From the NCBI RefSeq assembly GCF_000952685.1, contig NZ_JYHV01000016.1:1-64000 (forward strand): 64,000 bases of DNA, read 5' to 3'. The notes beneath the pieces are model-generated. The model was not told where the DNA came from. It saw nothing but the letters and a program-made list of their open reading frames with translations, and did no database searches. The DNA is from Stutzerimonas stutzeri. Its GTDB lineage: Bacteria > Pseudomonadota > Gammaproteobacteria > Pseudomonadales > Pseudomonadaceae. How positions within the stretch are numbered: the stretch's first letter is position 1; every line of letters begins with the position of its first letter. A program made the translations under genes and the position numbers. This document shows positions 9,539-19,292 of the stretch, in pieces.

Positions 9539-10972
9539 TTAGCTGGGAGCAGGATCTGGTATTGGGCTCAGATGGTGCCGTTGCTGGCCTGCGGTGTCTT
9601 TGGCGCCAGGGTGCGAGAGCTGGAACAGCAGGCCTGGCTCTACCCTGAACACGGACAGCGTCCAACCGTGCGCTGTCGCTATTTCCTGGCAGATGGCGAG
9701 GCCAAGGCCCGCACCGTGATCGCGTCTATCGGCGCCACGCCAGAAGCGTGCAAATAAATGCGCCAGTTGGTCTTCGTTCACACCAGGGCCCCAGTCACGC
9801 ACCGCCAATATGTTCGCGCCGACGCTCACATGAACTGCCGTCCCACGAGGCGCGTGCTGAAGCGCGTTCTCCAACAAATTTTTCAGCAAGGTGAACAGCG
9901 CACCCCGATCGGCTACCCAATCGTTCTGACGGGCGTCATTGTTCATTACCAGTCTCACACCCGCGCCATCGGCCATACGTTGCAGATAACTGATCGCTTC
10001 GCTCACAACCTCCCGGATATCCACAGCGGCAAACCGGTAGCTTTGCATCTCGCTTGCTTCGGCGAGATGCAGCAGCTGTTGCACTTGGCGCGTCATATGT
10101 TCGACATCATTGAGCAGTGAGTTCTGTCCGTCGGTATGATCGATCAACTCGATCTGAGCACGGATCAATGCAAGTGGCGTTTTAAGTTCATGGGCCGCCG
10201 TTGCGAGAAATTCCTGCTGAACGCGATAGCCCCGCTCAAGCCGCTCGAGCACGTTATTGAAGCTTTCAACCAAGGGTGCGATCTCATTTGGCGCGGCATC
10301 GGTGTTCAGGCGAGCGTGTAGCGAGCGAGGGGAGATCTTCGCAGCCGAGTTCGATATGTCTCGTAGCGGCTTGAACGCATACTTCAGTGTTACGTAAACG
10401 CATGCGCCGAAGATAAACAGCAATACCAAACTGAACAGCGTGATTCCCAGGCCGGTGAAAGGCAATGCGAACGCACGGTGCATCAGGTGCAGGAATCGGG
10501 TACTGGCCGCGAACTGAAAATACCAAGTCCGCCCCTCATGCTCGACTGCCTCGGTGGCTCCGTGCATCGTCACGCCTCTTTGCTCGAATTTAAAGCTTTC
10601 GGAGCGAAGCTGGTCGGCTTCGCTACTTTCAGGCCAAATGACTTCGCTTCCAGGCCAGGACAATACAACCATCCCCGACGCGTCCAGCACCCGGTATGAG
10701 GTTTCTTGTTTCAGGCTGTCGAATACCCATTCGATATCGAATTTGGTTATGTCTATCCCGATCGGTATGCCATTGCTATCGAACACTAGGTCATCGGCCA
10801 TCTCTCTCGCATTATCGGCCACCTCCGCGTCCGAGAGCATGTCACTTTGAGATGCCGTCAGCGCGAAAAGGGCCAGCACGATTATGGCTGTGGTGACCAT
10901 TGCGCCGGCGATATAGGCGAGCAGTACTTTGACGGCGAGGCTATTGAGCCACGTCGTTCTCACGAAGCGCAT
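9539..10972 (-). CDS. sensor histidine kinase of the mipA/RND locus
   Basis: This 477-residue inner-membrane kinase has helices at about 15-38 and 175-198 flanking a periplasmic sensor of about 140 residues. HAMP follows, then a HisKA box AAHELKTPLALIRAQ with phospho-acceptor His261, and an HATPase_c domain with N box (NLLENALQHAP) and G boxes (DWGPGVN, GAGLGLAI). It is of the QseC/PmrB class. I start at the ATG at 10972 because a GGGGGCACGG site precedes it; an upstream start at 11011 would lengthen the overlap with the regulator. It overlaps the response-regulator gene by 32 bases and is co-transcribed with it. The signal is unknown. Confidence 0.92.
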   Translation of the reverse strand: MRFVRTTWLNSLAVKVLLAYIAGAMVTTAIIVLALFALTASQSDMLSDAEVADNAREMADDLVFDSNGIPIGIDITKFDIEWVFDSLKQETSYRVLDASGMVVLSWPGSEVIWPESSEADQLRSESFKFEQRGVTMHGATEAVEHEGRTWYFQFAASTRFLHLMHRAFALPFTGLGITLFSLVLLFIFGACVYVTLKYAFKPLRDISNSAAKISPRSLHARLNTDAAPNEIAPLVESFNNVLERLERGYRVQQEFLATAAHELKTPLALIRAQIELIDHTDGQNSLLNDVEHMTRQVQQLLHLAEASEMQSYRFAAVDIREVVSEAISYLQRMADGAGVRLVMNNDARQNDWVADRGALFTLLKNLLENALQHAPRGTAVHVSVGANILAVRDWGPGVNEDQLAHLFARFWRGADRRDHGAGLGLAICQEIATAHGWTLSVFRVEPGLLFQLSHPGAKDTAGQQRHHLSPIPDPAPS

Positions 10973-11627
10973 AACCGTGCCCCCGTACGTTGACGATCTT
11001 GTGGCGCGCACCGATGGTGAGCAGTTTGCGGCGGATACGGTGAAGCGCTACATCCAGAGCATTGGGAGTGACCGCTTCACTCAGCCCCCACGCGGCTGCT
11101 TCCAGCGCCGTGCGCCGCACAACCTCATCATGGTTGCGCATCAGCAAGAGCATGACCTGAGCTTCGGTCGGCGACAGGGCTACGCTATTACCGCCGCGCC
11201 AGAGAACGCCGGCATCGACGCGTAGCGTCAGGTCCCCATAGCTGGGATCGAGCGAGCGCTGTATGACGGGGCGGCGCAGCAACGCCTTGGCGCGCGCGAT
11301 CATCTCATCCATGGCGAACGGCTTGGGTAGGTAATCGTCCGCTCCGGCGTCCAGCCCTTCTACTCGATCGTGCAATGCGTCACGCGCCGTCAATACGAGA
11401 CACGGCAACCCTATCCCCGCGGTGCGCAGTCTTTGCAGCAGAATGAGCCCATCGCCATCCGGCAGGCCCCGATCCAGGATGACGGCCTGGTACGGGAGCT
11501 GCTGGATAGCGGCCCACGCAGCATCGATGCGTCCGATTACGTCGACAGCGATCCCGGCGCCCAGCAGCCCTTTGCAGATCAGTCGAGCCAGGCGTTCGTG
11601 GTCCTCAACGAGGAGGATGCGGTTCAT
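10941..11627 (-). CDS. OmpR-family response regulator
   Basis: This 228-residue regulator has a receiver domain with the acidic pair near residues 8-9, phospho-acceptor Asp52 (ILDRGLPDGDG) and a conserved Lys in YLPKPF. A winged-helix DNA-binding domain follows, with a recognition region around ALDVALHRIRRKL. It resembles QseB/PmrA regulators. Its start codon overlaps the mipA stop by one base and its end overlaps the kinase gene, so mipA-regulator-kinase form one transcript. A CTTAC-N6-CTTAC direct repeat in the mipA/efflux intergenic region is the likely binding site. Confidence 0.93.
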   Translation of the reverse strand: MNRILLVEDHERLARLICKGLLGAGIAVDVIGRIDAAWAAIQQLPYQAVILDRGLPDGDGLILLQRLRTAGIGLPCLVLTARDALHDRVEGLDAGADDYLPKPFAMDEMIARAKALLRRPVIQRSLDPSYGDLTLRVDAGVLWRGGNSVALSPTEAQVMLLLMRNHDEVVRRTALEAAAWGLSEAVTPNALDVALHRIRRKLLTIGARHKIVNVRGHGYALRENDVAQ

Positions 11628-12448
11628 CAGAATCGGTAAAGGTAGCCAAAGGCCACGCGATTTTCGGTGGAGCTGTCTACCAGAGGGCTGTCCTTGATCT
11701 CATCAGCGAGACTTACCGCTTCGAGGTCGAGGAACACGGAGTGCTTTTTATCGAACATATAGGTTCCACGCACGCCAAACTCAGTATTGATTCCGGCCTT
11801 TCCATCGTAGGCCGCCCGGTCGAAGCGAGCTTCGCTGTCGCGAACGCCGTAATAATAGTCGACGTACTTCTTGTCCTGCCATACGGCTGCCAGGCGCGGC
11901 GTAAGCTTGATGTGGTCACTGACCTGCCACGATCGTTCCAGGCCGAGGGTAAAGCGTTGACCGTCGCTATTACTCGACGCGTCCGTAAGCCATTCGGCGT
12001 AGACGTCCGCCCATTCGTTCTGCCATTTCACATTCGCTCCAGCCCAAAAACCGCCGTCGCGATCGTCCATTCCGTCGAGTATGCGAGCATCGCCTTCTTC
12101 ATACCCGCTTGAGTCGTACCGAGCCACAATATTGAAATTGAGTTGTTCAGAATCGCTGATGCGCAGACTCGGCAGCTTGAACTCCGCGACAGGGCCGAAG
12201 ATCCGCACATACTGATTTTCGTAGTAGATCAGCGGTATCGCCTTGTTGTCCCGATCTATATCGGTGTACGGCTGTTGACTGCTGGCCGCGCCAATACCAA
12301 GCCCCCAGGATGTTGAAACCTCTGGATAGGAGAACTCGGCCGCGTGGGTGGTCAGCGGCGACAAACCACCTAAAAGAACGGAAGCAGTCGCGGCGCGCAT
12401 GATTGCACTTGATGATGCGGTCAAAGCGGGTAAGCGAAAACGATACAT
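11627..12448 (-). CDS. mipA: MipA/OmpV-family outer-membrane protein
   Basis: This 273-residue protein has an N-terminal signal sequence ending in THAAEF and a run of alternating beta strands that ends in the classic outer-membrane C-terminus VAFGYLYRF. MipA/OmpV family features include the YENQYVRIFGP and GLGIGA segments. Some members scaffold murein synthesis; others detect cationic peptides in the outer membrane. Here it is the first gene of the operon with the two-component system and faces the RND pump operon, which suggests a sensing or envelope-adaptation role. That role is inference. Confidence 0.9.
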   Translation of the reverse strand: MYRFRLPALTASSSAIMRAATASVLLGGLSPLTTHAAEFSYPEVSTSWGLGIGAASSQQPYTDIDRDNKAIPLIYYENQYVRIFGPVAEFKLPSLRISDSEQLNFNIVARYDSSGYEEGDARILDGMDDRDGGFWAGANVKWQNEWADVYAEWLTDASSNSDGQRFTLGLERSWQVSDHIKLTPRLAAVWQDKKYVDYYYGVRDSEARFDRAAYDGKAGINTEFGVRGTYMFDKKHSVFLDLEAVSLADEIKDSPLVDSSTENRVAFGYLYRF

Positions 12449-12498
12449 CGAACTCTCCAGGGCGAGGTTGAAAACGCTTGCATCGTCCAGAACTCCGT

Positions 12499-12562
12499 CT
12501 TACTGAAAACTTACCGGCCAACCTTTATTTTCCGTGCGCCCGGTAAGGGTCTGGAAAGGTTG
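12499..12562. promoter_or_regulatory. candidate response-regulator operator between mipA and the RND operon
   Basis: The divergent intergenic region has a direct repeat CTTAC-N6-CTTAC (12499-12514), the half-site spacing typical of OmpR/PmrA-type regulators. It also has two interleaved inverted repeats: CTTACCGG (12510-12517) with CCGGTAAG (12540-12547), and CAACCTTT (12519-12526) with AAAGGTTG (12555-12562). The cluster lies between the two divergent starts, so one regulator could control both transcripts. Confidence 0.55.
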
Positions 12563-12657
12563 CCCGTCCGATAGTGACTCCCTAAGCCGCAAGTCGATGG
12601 CCGGTTCGCTGCGTGATGACGACTGGCTGCGCTCATGTAGGAAGGGAGAATGCCGCA

Positions 12658-14082
12658 TTGAACTCATCGTTGAGTCTGACCTGGGGCGTGCTGACAGCAG
12701 TTGTGCTCGCTGGCTGCGCGACCATCGAGCAGGCACCGACACTCGGCAGCGCCGATGCGCCCGTGGCCACCCAGTGGCATGCACCCCGTGCACACGGGGG
12801 CGAGCTCGTTGATCTGGCGCAGTGGTGGGGACAATTCGACGACCCGCTGATGCTGCGCCTCATCCAGGATGGACAGGACGCCAGCGCGACGCTTTCACAG
12901 GCCATCGCACGTATCGCTGACGCCCAAGCTGCACGTGTCTCTGGGCTGGCTGCTCTGTTGCCTTCGCTGGATGGAGCCATCGAGTCGAGCCGTGGACGGT
13001 CCGAAGTGGCAGCGCCGGTGGGCTCGATGGCATCGGTGGGCCTTCAGGCCAGCTGGGAGCTGGATATATTCGGTGCCAATCGAGCTGGAGCCGGCGCTGC
13101 ACAGGCGCAGCTGGAAGCCAGTATGGCCGAATGGCATGACGCTCGGGTGTCGGTCGCCGCCGAGATCGCGACGACCTATGTCGAGTTCCGGGCTTGTGAA
13201 GCCCAGGCGGTGCAAGCCGAACTCGATGCACAGTCACGCAATGAAACCGCACGCCTGACCGATCTGATGGCCGCGAGCGGTTTTCAATCGCCGGCCGAAG
13301 CTGACCTGGCCCGTGCGAGCGCGGCCCAAGGGCGGGTGAGCCTGGCTGAGCAACATGCGCAATGCGAATATCTGATCAAGTCGCTGGTTGCGCTGACCGC
13401 CCGGAACGAGGTGGCGCTGCGACGCGACCTTGTCGCAGCCAGCGCGCGTATGCCGCAGCCTGCCGAGTTTGTCGTCGCGACGCTGCCCGCTCAGGTACTG
13501 GCGCAACGCCCGGATATCTTTGCGGCTGCTCGTGACGTCGTCACCGCTAGCGCTGAGTCTGTTCAGGCGCAGGCATTGCGTTGGCCGCGCGTCACCTTGA
13601 GCGGGGAAGTCGGGCGGACACGTGTCGCCGAGCAGGGCAGCGTCAGCACCAGCGGTACCGTCTGGAGCGTCGGCCCGGTTGCGGTGACGGTACCTCTGTT
13701 CGATGCCGGTACGCGTCGAGCCAACGCTGAAGCTGCCCAGGTGCGCTACGACGTTGCCAAGGTCGTTTACGCCGACCGCTTGCGTAATGCCATACGAGAA
13801 GTCGAAACGGCGCTGGTGTCGCTGCAGAGCACCGCTGCGCGAAGTGGCAACGCGCGCGACGCCGTCGAGGGATTCGAACGTTCGTTCCAGGCCTTCGAAG
13901 CACGGTACCGGTCGGGTAATGCCAGCCTGTTCGAACTAGAGGATGCCCGTCGCAGCAGGGTGAATGCGCAGATCTCCTTCATCGAACTGCAGCGCGAGCA
14001 CGTCACCAGTTGGATCACGCTGTACCGAGCGGTTGGTGGTGGCTGGTCGTCCGCGGCGTTAGACGACATCACCGGCCTATGA
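12658..14082 (+). CDS. RND efflux outer-membrane lipoprotein (OprM/NodT family)
   Basis: This is the outer-membrane channel of a tripartite efflux pump, with two OEP repeats typical of OprM/NodT proteins. A lipobox LAGC lies about 19 residues after the chosen start. I prefer the TTG at 12658, preceded by AGGAAGGGAG at optimal distance, giving 474 residues. In-frame GTG/ATG codons at 12613/12616 would add 15 residues and have a poorer ribosome site. It is unusual for the channel gene to come first; the adaptor and transporter follow at 14153 and 15346. The operon is divergent from mipA. Confidence 0.9.
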   Translation: MNSSLSLTWGVLTAVVLAGCATIEQAPTLGSADAPVATQWHAPRAHGGELVDLAQWWGQFDDPLMLRLIQDGQDASATLSQAIARIADAQAARVSGLAALLPSLDGAIESSRGRSEVAAPVGSMASVGLQASWELDIFGANRAGAGAAQAQLEASMAEWHDARVSVAAEIATTYVEFRACEAQAVQAELDAQSRNETARLTDLMAASGFQSPAEADLARASAAQGRVSLAEQHAQCEYLIKSLVALTARNEVALRRDLVAASARMPQPAEFVVATLPAQVLAQRPDIFAAARDVVTASAESVQAQALRWPRVTLSGEVGRTRVAEQGSVSTSGTVWSVGPVAVTVPLFDAGTRRANAEAAQVRYDVAKVVYADRLRNAIREVETALVSLQSTAARSGNARDAVEGFERSFQAFEARYRSGNASLFELEDARRSRVNAQISFIELQREHVTSWITLYRAVGGGWSSAALDDITGL

Positions 14083-14152
14083 CCCCCACATAACCATCGC
14101 CTTATCGATCGCCGCCCGGACCACGTCCCGGCCGCAACGTTAAACCAGGACT

Positions 14153-15349
14153 ATGACCCGTATGAAAAGGACAACTCGCCAGACCGTTTTTATCGTAACG
14201 GTAGTGGTCACCACGATCGCCATGACGATGGGGGCTATAGCCGCCTGGGACCGCCGTGACGCGATTCAGGAGGATGAGCCGGTCGCGAGGCCTGCGCTCA
14301 CGGTGGCCGTCACCTCGCTCGAAACCACCACGCTGCCCAATCAGATCCCGGCGAATGGCAACATCCAGCCGTGGCAGGAGGCGAGCATCGGTACCGAGGC
14401 CGATGGCCTGCGCCTGGCCGAGGTCAGGGTGAACGTGGGCGATCTGGTCACACGCAATCAGCTGCTGGCGACCTTTGCTTCCGATACCGTCACGGCCGAA
14501 CTGGCGCAGAGCAGTGCCGCCACCGCAGAAGCACAGGCGGCACTCGCCGAAGCCGAGGCCAATGCCCAGCGGGCGAGGGAGCTGCAAAACAGCGGCGCCT
14601 TGTCGGCCCAGCAGATCAATCAGTACGTGACGGCTGAGCGCACCGCGCGAGCACGCCTGAAGGCTGCGGAGGCAACCGAGCAGACCCAGCGCCTTCGCCT
14701 GGCTCAAACCCAAGTATTGGCGCCGGACGACGGCATTATCTCGGCGCGCAGCGCCACCGTGGGAGCAGTTCTGCCTGCCGGTCAGGAGCTGTTCCGTTTG
14801 ATACGCGGACGGCGGCTCGAGTGGCGCGCCGAGGTCGCCGCGGCGGACTTGGCTACGTTGCGACCGGGCCAGCCCGCACAAGTCAGGCTGAGCAATGGCG
14901 AGGTGGTAGAAGGGCGGTTGCGCATGGTCGCGCCAGTGATCGACACGCAAACCCGCAATGGATTGGTCTATGTCGACTTGCCGCCAGACAGCCCGGCACG
15001 TGCTGGTATGTTCGCGCGAGGCGAGTTTGTGGTGGGCACGGATCAGGTGCGGACCCTGCCGCAGAGCGCCGTGCTGTTGCGTGACGGGTTCAGCTACGTC
15101 CTGCGCGTCGGACCTGATTCAACAGTGGCAAAGGTCAAGGTGACTGTGGGGCGGCGGGTAAAAGACCGCGTCGAGATCACGGCGGGTCTTGATACGGACG
15201 GCCAAGTGGTACTGACGGGAGGCGGGTTTCTAGGCGACGGCGATCTTGTGCGAGTCGTCGAGGAGCAGCCTGCCTTGAGTCAGGGCGACCAGGTTTCCAG
15301 TGGAGCAGCCAAGCCCGTCAGCCTGTACATGAAGGGGGATGCCCGATGA
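14153..15349 (+). CDS. RND efflux periplasmic adaptor (MFP)
   Basis: This 398-residue membrane-fusion protein has an N-terminal signal anchor (about 10-32), a lipoyl half-motif, an alpha-hairpin of about 90 residues rich in Ala, Glu and Gln (AELAQSSAATAEAQAALAEA), a second lipoyl half (VLAPDDGIISARSATVGAVL), a beta barrel and a membrane-proximal domain. It links the inner-membrane transporter to the outer-membrane channel. The stop overlaps the transporter start as ATGA, so the two are translationally coupled. An alternative start three codons downstream is possible. Confidence 0.93.
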   Translation: MTRMKRTTRQTVFIVTVVVTTIAMTMGAIAAWDRRDAIQEDEPVARPALTVAVTSLETTTLPNQIPANGNIQPWQEASIGTEADGLRLAEVRVNVGDLVTRNQLLATFASDTVTAELAQSSAATAEAQAALAEAEANAQRARELQNSGALSAQQINQYVTAERTARARLKAAEATEQTQRLRLAQTQVLAPDDGIISARSATVGAVLPAGQELFRLIRGRRLEWRAEVAAADLATLRPGQPAQVRLSNGEVVEGRLRMVAPVIDTQTRNGLVYVDLPPDSPARAGMFARGEFVVGTDQVRTLPQSAVLLRDGFSYVLRVGPDSTVAKVKVTVGRRVKDRVEITAGLDTDGQVVLTGGGFLGDGDLVRVVEEQPALSQGDQVSSGAAKPVSLYMKGDAR

Positions 15350-18300
15350 CTCTTAACGTTTCGTCCTGGTCGATCCGAAACCCGACGCCGGCCATCCTGC
15401 TCTTCATATTGCTGACTTTTGCGGGCCTGATGGGCTTTGCCTCAATGAAAATCCAGGAGTTTCCCGACATCGACTTGCCGATGATCACCATCACGGCGGA
15501 GCTGCCCGGCGCTTCCCCGGCACAGCTTGAGAACGATGTTGCGCGCAGGATCGAGGACTCGCTCGCCACCGTGCAGGGCGTCAAACACATCCAGAGCACC
15601 CTGACTGACGGTACCGCGGATATCGCGGTCGAGTTCCGCCTGGAGAAGTCGACCCAGGAAGCGCTTGATGATGTCCGTGACGCGGTGTCCCGAGTACGCG
15701 CCGACCTGCCGGCCGATCTACGCGACCCGGTGATCAAGAAGGTCGAAGTCTCGGGCTCGGCGATCCTGACCTACACAGTCGCCTCGACACGGATGGATGA
15801 CGAGGCCCTGTCGTGGTTCGTCGACCATGACATCAGCAAGGCTTTGCTTGCGGTGCCCGGGGTGGGAGCGGTAACCCGGGTTGGCGGTGTCACCCGCGAG
15901 GTGCGCATCGCCCTGGATCCGACGCATCTGCTGGCTCTCAATACCACGGCGCTGGACATCTCCCGTCAGTTGCGTCAGATCCAGCGGGAGGCGTCCGGCG
16001 GCCGTGTGACCCTCGGTAGCGGTGAGCAGATGGTGCGCACCATTGCTACCGTTCAATCCGCCGAGGAACTCGGCGCGCTCGAGATCACGCTCAGCGATGG
16101 TCGGCGAGTCAGGCTCGACCAGGTCGCCACGGTATCCGATACGTTCGCCGAACGCCGATCGGCTGCACTCCTGAATGGTGAGCCCGTGGTCGGTTTCGAG
16201 ATTGTACGTGCGCGGGGCGCCGGTGAGGTCGAGGTGGGCGCGGGCGTTCGGGCGGCACTCGACACGCTCAAGGCCAAGCACCCGGACATCACCGTCACCG
16301 AAGCCTTCAACTCCGTCGATCAGGTGATCGAGAACTATGAAGGCTCCATGCGCCTGCTGTATGAGGGCGCCGCGCTCGCCGTGCTGGTCGTATTCCTTTT
16401 CCTGCGTGACTGGCGGGCAACGTTTGTGGCCGCCGTAGCGCTGCCGCTGTCAGCGATTCCCACCTTCGCCGTAATGTATTGGATGGGCTTTACGGTCAAT
16501 ACCGTGACCTTGCTGTCGTTGTCACTGGTTGTCGGCATTCTCGTCGATGACGCCATCGTTGAGATCGAGAACATCGAACGCCATCTACGGATGGGCAAAA
16601 CGCCGTACCAAGCCGCGATGGAGGCGGCCGATGAGATCGGATTGGCCGTCGTGGCGACCACCTTTACGCTTATTGCGGTTTTTCTGCCCACGGCCTTCAT
16701 GAGCGGTACGGTCGGTAAATTCTTCGTGCAGTTCGGTTGGACCGCAGCCATTTCGGTTTTTTTCTCGCTGCTCGTCGCGCGCATGCTGACGCCTATGATG
16801 GCGGCGTATTTGCTCAAGGCGCCAAAGCAGCATGACGAACCCGAGCCGGGATGGATGAGCTTGTATCTATCGCTTGCGCGCTGGTGCCTGCACCACCGCG
16901 TTCTGACCGTCACAGGCGCGGCGGTATTCTTCGCGGGTGGCCTGATGCTCGCCGCCTTGTTGCCGGGTACCTTCATGCCGCCAGACGACGATTGGCAGAC
17001 GCAAGTAACCCTTACGCTCGCGCCGGGAAGCACCATGGACGACACGCTGGTGCTCGCCGAGCGAGCACGCAGTATCGTGGCGCAACATCAGCACGTGCAG
17101 ATGGTTTACGCCGGGATTGGCGGTGGCAACACCAGCGGTGACCTGATCGATCCGTCCGGCAGCTCGGCAGGCGATGTTCGCATCGCGGTGCTCACCCTCA
17201 ATCTGACTCACCGTAACGATCGCCCCGGGCTGACCAAGCAGCAGATCGAGAGTCAGCTGCGCAAAGCGCTTGCTGCATTGCCCGGCGTGCGTATCAAGGT
17301 CGGCATGGGCGGATCGGAAAACTACGTGCTGGTGCTGGCAGGCGAAGACGGTCGGGTATTGAGCCGGCACGCCCAGCAGGTGGAGCGGGAGCTGCGCACC
17401 GTTCCCGGGGTGGGCGCCATTACCTCGACCGCGAGCCTGGTTCGCCCCGAACTGATTGTCCGGCCTGATTTCGCACGTGCTGCCGACCTGGGTGTTACGT
17501 CCACTGCCATCGCCGATACCCTGCGCGTTGCCACGACCGGGGATTACGATCAGGATCTCGCCAAGCTCAGCTTCAGCAATCGGCAGGTTCCCGTTGTGGT
17601 ACGGCTGACTGACGCCGCCCGAACAGACTTCGATACGCTCCAACGCCTTCCCGTACCCGGTGCTCGCGGACCGGTGCCCCTGGATAATGTCGCAACGCTC
17701 GAGATCGGCAGCGGCCCCTCCGAGATCACCCGCTATGATCGGATGCGCAACGTCAATTTCGAGATCGAACTCAATGGCCAGCCTTTGGGTGACATCGAGC
17801 AGGCGGTTCTGGCACTACCGAGCCTCCGTAATCTGCCAGCAGGCGTAGTCCAGACGTCGGTTGGAGACGCCGAAGCCATGGGCGAGCTTGCGAGAGGATT
17901 CGGCCTGGCGATGCTGACCGGCGTGCTATGTATTTACGTCGTGCTAGTCCTGCTCTTGAAGGATTTCCTGCAGCCGCTGACTATTCTGGCCGCACCGATG
18001 CTTTCAATTCCCGGAGCCTTCGTTGCGCTTTACCTGGGCGGAACGGCGTTGTCGATGCCGGCGATGATCGGGCTGATCATGCTGATGGGCATCGCTACGA
18101 AGAACTCAATTCTGCTGATTGACTACATCATCCTCGCACGCCGCGACTTCGGGCTGTCGCGATGGGACGCTATCATCGATGCCTGCAGCAAGCGTGCACG
18201 TCCCATCATCATGACGACGATCGCCATGGGCGCAGGGATGATGCCGGTGGCGCTGGGGTGGGGCGTCGACCCGAGCTTCCGCTCTCCGATGGCAATCGTC

Positions 18301-18459
18301 GTGATAGGGGGACTGATCACTTCGACCGTGTTGAGCTTGCTGGTCATCCCGGTGTTATTCAGCTACGTGGATGACTTCGTCGGCTGCCTACGCAAACTCA
18401 AGGGCAGCCCCGATGCCGATCCGACGGGGCTCGCTGGGCCCAGCGGGTCAGTGCCGTAG
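15346..18459 (+). CDS. RND efflux transporter (AcrB/MdtB class)
   Basis: This 1037-residue inner-membrane proton antiporter has full family length and two repeats of a transmembrane helix followed by a large periplasmic loop. The proton-relay aspartates in TM4 (GILVDDAIVEIENIE) and the conserved lysine in TM10 (MGIATKNSILLIDY) are present. This places it with drug/amphiphile (HAE-type) pumps and not with the heavy-metal CusA group. It forms a complete tripartite system with the two preceding genes. The substrate is not predictable; the mipA-TCS neighbourhood hints at envelope-active compounds. Confidence 0.95.
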   Translation: MTLNVSSWSIRNPTPAILLFILLTFAGLMGFASMKIQEFPDIDLPMITITAELPGASPAQLENDVARRIEDSLATVQGVKHIQSTLTDGTADIAVEFRLEKSTQEALDDVRDAVSRVRADLPADLRDPVIKKVEVSGSAILTYTVASTRMDDEALSWFVDHDISKALLAVPGVGAVTRVGGVTREVRIALDPTHLLALNTTALDISRQLRQIQREASGGRVTLGSGEQMVRTIATVQSAEELGALEITLSDGRRVRLDQVATVSDTFAERRSAALLNGEPVVGFEIVRARGAGEVEVGAGVRAALDTLKAKHPDITVTEAFNSVDQVIENYEGSMRLLYEGAALAVLVVFLFLRDWRATFVAAVALPLSAIPTFAVMYWMGFTVNTVTLLSLSLVVGILVDDAIVEIENIERHLRMGKTPYQAAMEAADEIGLAVVATTFTLIAVFLPTAFMSGTVGKFFVQFGWTAAISVFFSLLVARMLTPMMAAYLLKAPKQHDEPEPGWMSLYLSLARWCLHHRVLTVTGAAVFFAGGLMLAALLPGTFMPPDDDWQTQVTLTLAPGSTMDDTLVLAERARSIVAQHQHVQMVYAGIGGGNTSGDLIDPSGSSAGDVRIAVLTLNLTHRNDRPGLTKQQIESQLRKALAALPGVRIKVGMGGSENYVLVLAGEDGRVLSRHAQQVERELRTVPGVGAITSTASLVRPELIVRPDFARAADLGVTSTAIADTLRVATTGDYDQDLAKLSFSNRQVPVVVRLTDAARTDFDTLQRLPVPGARGPVPLDNVATLEIGSGPSEITRYDRMRNVNFEIELNGQPLGDIEQAVLALPSLRNLPAGVVQTSVGDAEAMGELARGFGLAMLTGVLCIYVVLVLLLKDFLQPLTILAAPMLSIPGAFVALYLGGTALSMPAMIGLIMLMGIATKNSILLIDYIILARRDFGLSRWDAIIDACSKRARPIIMTTIAMGAGMMPVALGWGVDPSFRSPMAIVVIGGLITSTVLSLLVIPVLFSYVDDFVGCLRKLKGSPDADPTGLAGPSGSVP

Positions 18460-18812
18460 CGTTGCTCACTCGGAGCATCTGGCCTCTCGATAGCTCATCC
18501 CTTGAATCGAAAAGGCGCGACAAAGCCCAACGAAACGGCGCGGTCACTTGAGCCGTTGTTAGGGGCGTTCTAGCATGCGATACGCTGAGTCCGATATTTC
18601 CCGGACATGAATGCGGAATTTGCGCTCGCAGGTTATCGAGGCTGAGCGCTACTGAATGTTTGGCGATAAGTCGGTCAGAGAAACTTTCGCAGCACGGCCG
18701 CAAAGGCGACGAGATTATAGCTCGCTGCCCGCAGCAACCCAGGCCCCGAAATCCTCACGGAGGCAGCGGCAGACATGCCTTCGACGCAGTGATCGATCCG
18801 TAGGAGTGTGAT
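18460..18812. other. intergenic region, no gene seen
   Basis: Roughly 350 bases follow the RND transporter gene and precede the SnoaL-like gene. No convincing terminator hairpin with a T run, RNA gene or repeat is visible. A 101-codon minus-strand frame overlapping the transporter end has no recognisable product. Confidence 0.45.
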
Positions 18813-19292
18813 GTGGAATCCGTAGAGCCAGAGGTATTCGTACAGGTCAATGATGTCCTGTGCAGATTTTTTCTTTGCTTCGATCAGCGTGATTGGCCCT
18901 CGATGGTCGATTGCCTTGGGTCTGAAGTGGCAATTGACTATGTGTCCTCTGGGCGGGAGCGGCCGACGACGATGACTGGTCGTGATTTCGTCAGTCGTCG
19001 GCAGAATGCCGCAGACACCTTGGCGAAACACCACAGTTTTTCCAACCTGTTAATCACTCCAGGGCCAGACGCAGGAATTGTCCGAGCGCGGTGCAACTAC
19101 CTGATTCTTCGGTTTGACCTTTCCCAGGAGCGTCCGGATTCAGGCGAGGATTTCTTCCATTCATGCGGAGGCTACGAGTTCGAGCTTTCCGACCTGGAGG
19201 GCGAATGGAAAATTTCTGGCATCAAGCAGGATGCCCTTCGCAGCTGGGGTAACGCGAGCCTGCACGGTGGTTCGGCGAAGGCTAACGGCTAG
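18813..19292 (+). CDS. SnoaL/NTF2-like domain protein
   Basis: This 159-residue soluble protein has the NTF2/SnoaL-like pattern: an N-terminal helix ending in FDQRDWPSMVDCLGSEVAIDY, a T-G-RDFV segment, then two long strands (ARCNYLILRFDL, YEFELSDLEGEWKISGIKQD). Such domains occur in isomerases, dehydratases and ring-hydroxylating dioxygenase small subunits. No catalytic residues can be assigned, so the activity is open. The gene stands alone between two gaps. Confidence 0.7.
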   Translation: MESVEPEVFVQVNDVLCRFFLCFDQRDWPSMVDCLGSEVAIDYVSSGRERPTTMTGRDFVSRRQNAADTLAKHHSFSNLLITPGPDAGIVRARCNYLILRFDLSQERPDSGEDFFHSCGGYEFELSDLEGEWKISGIKQDALRSWGNASLHGGSAKANG

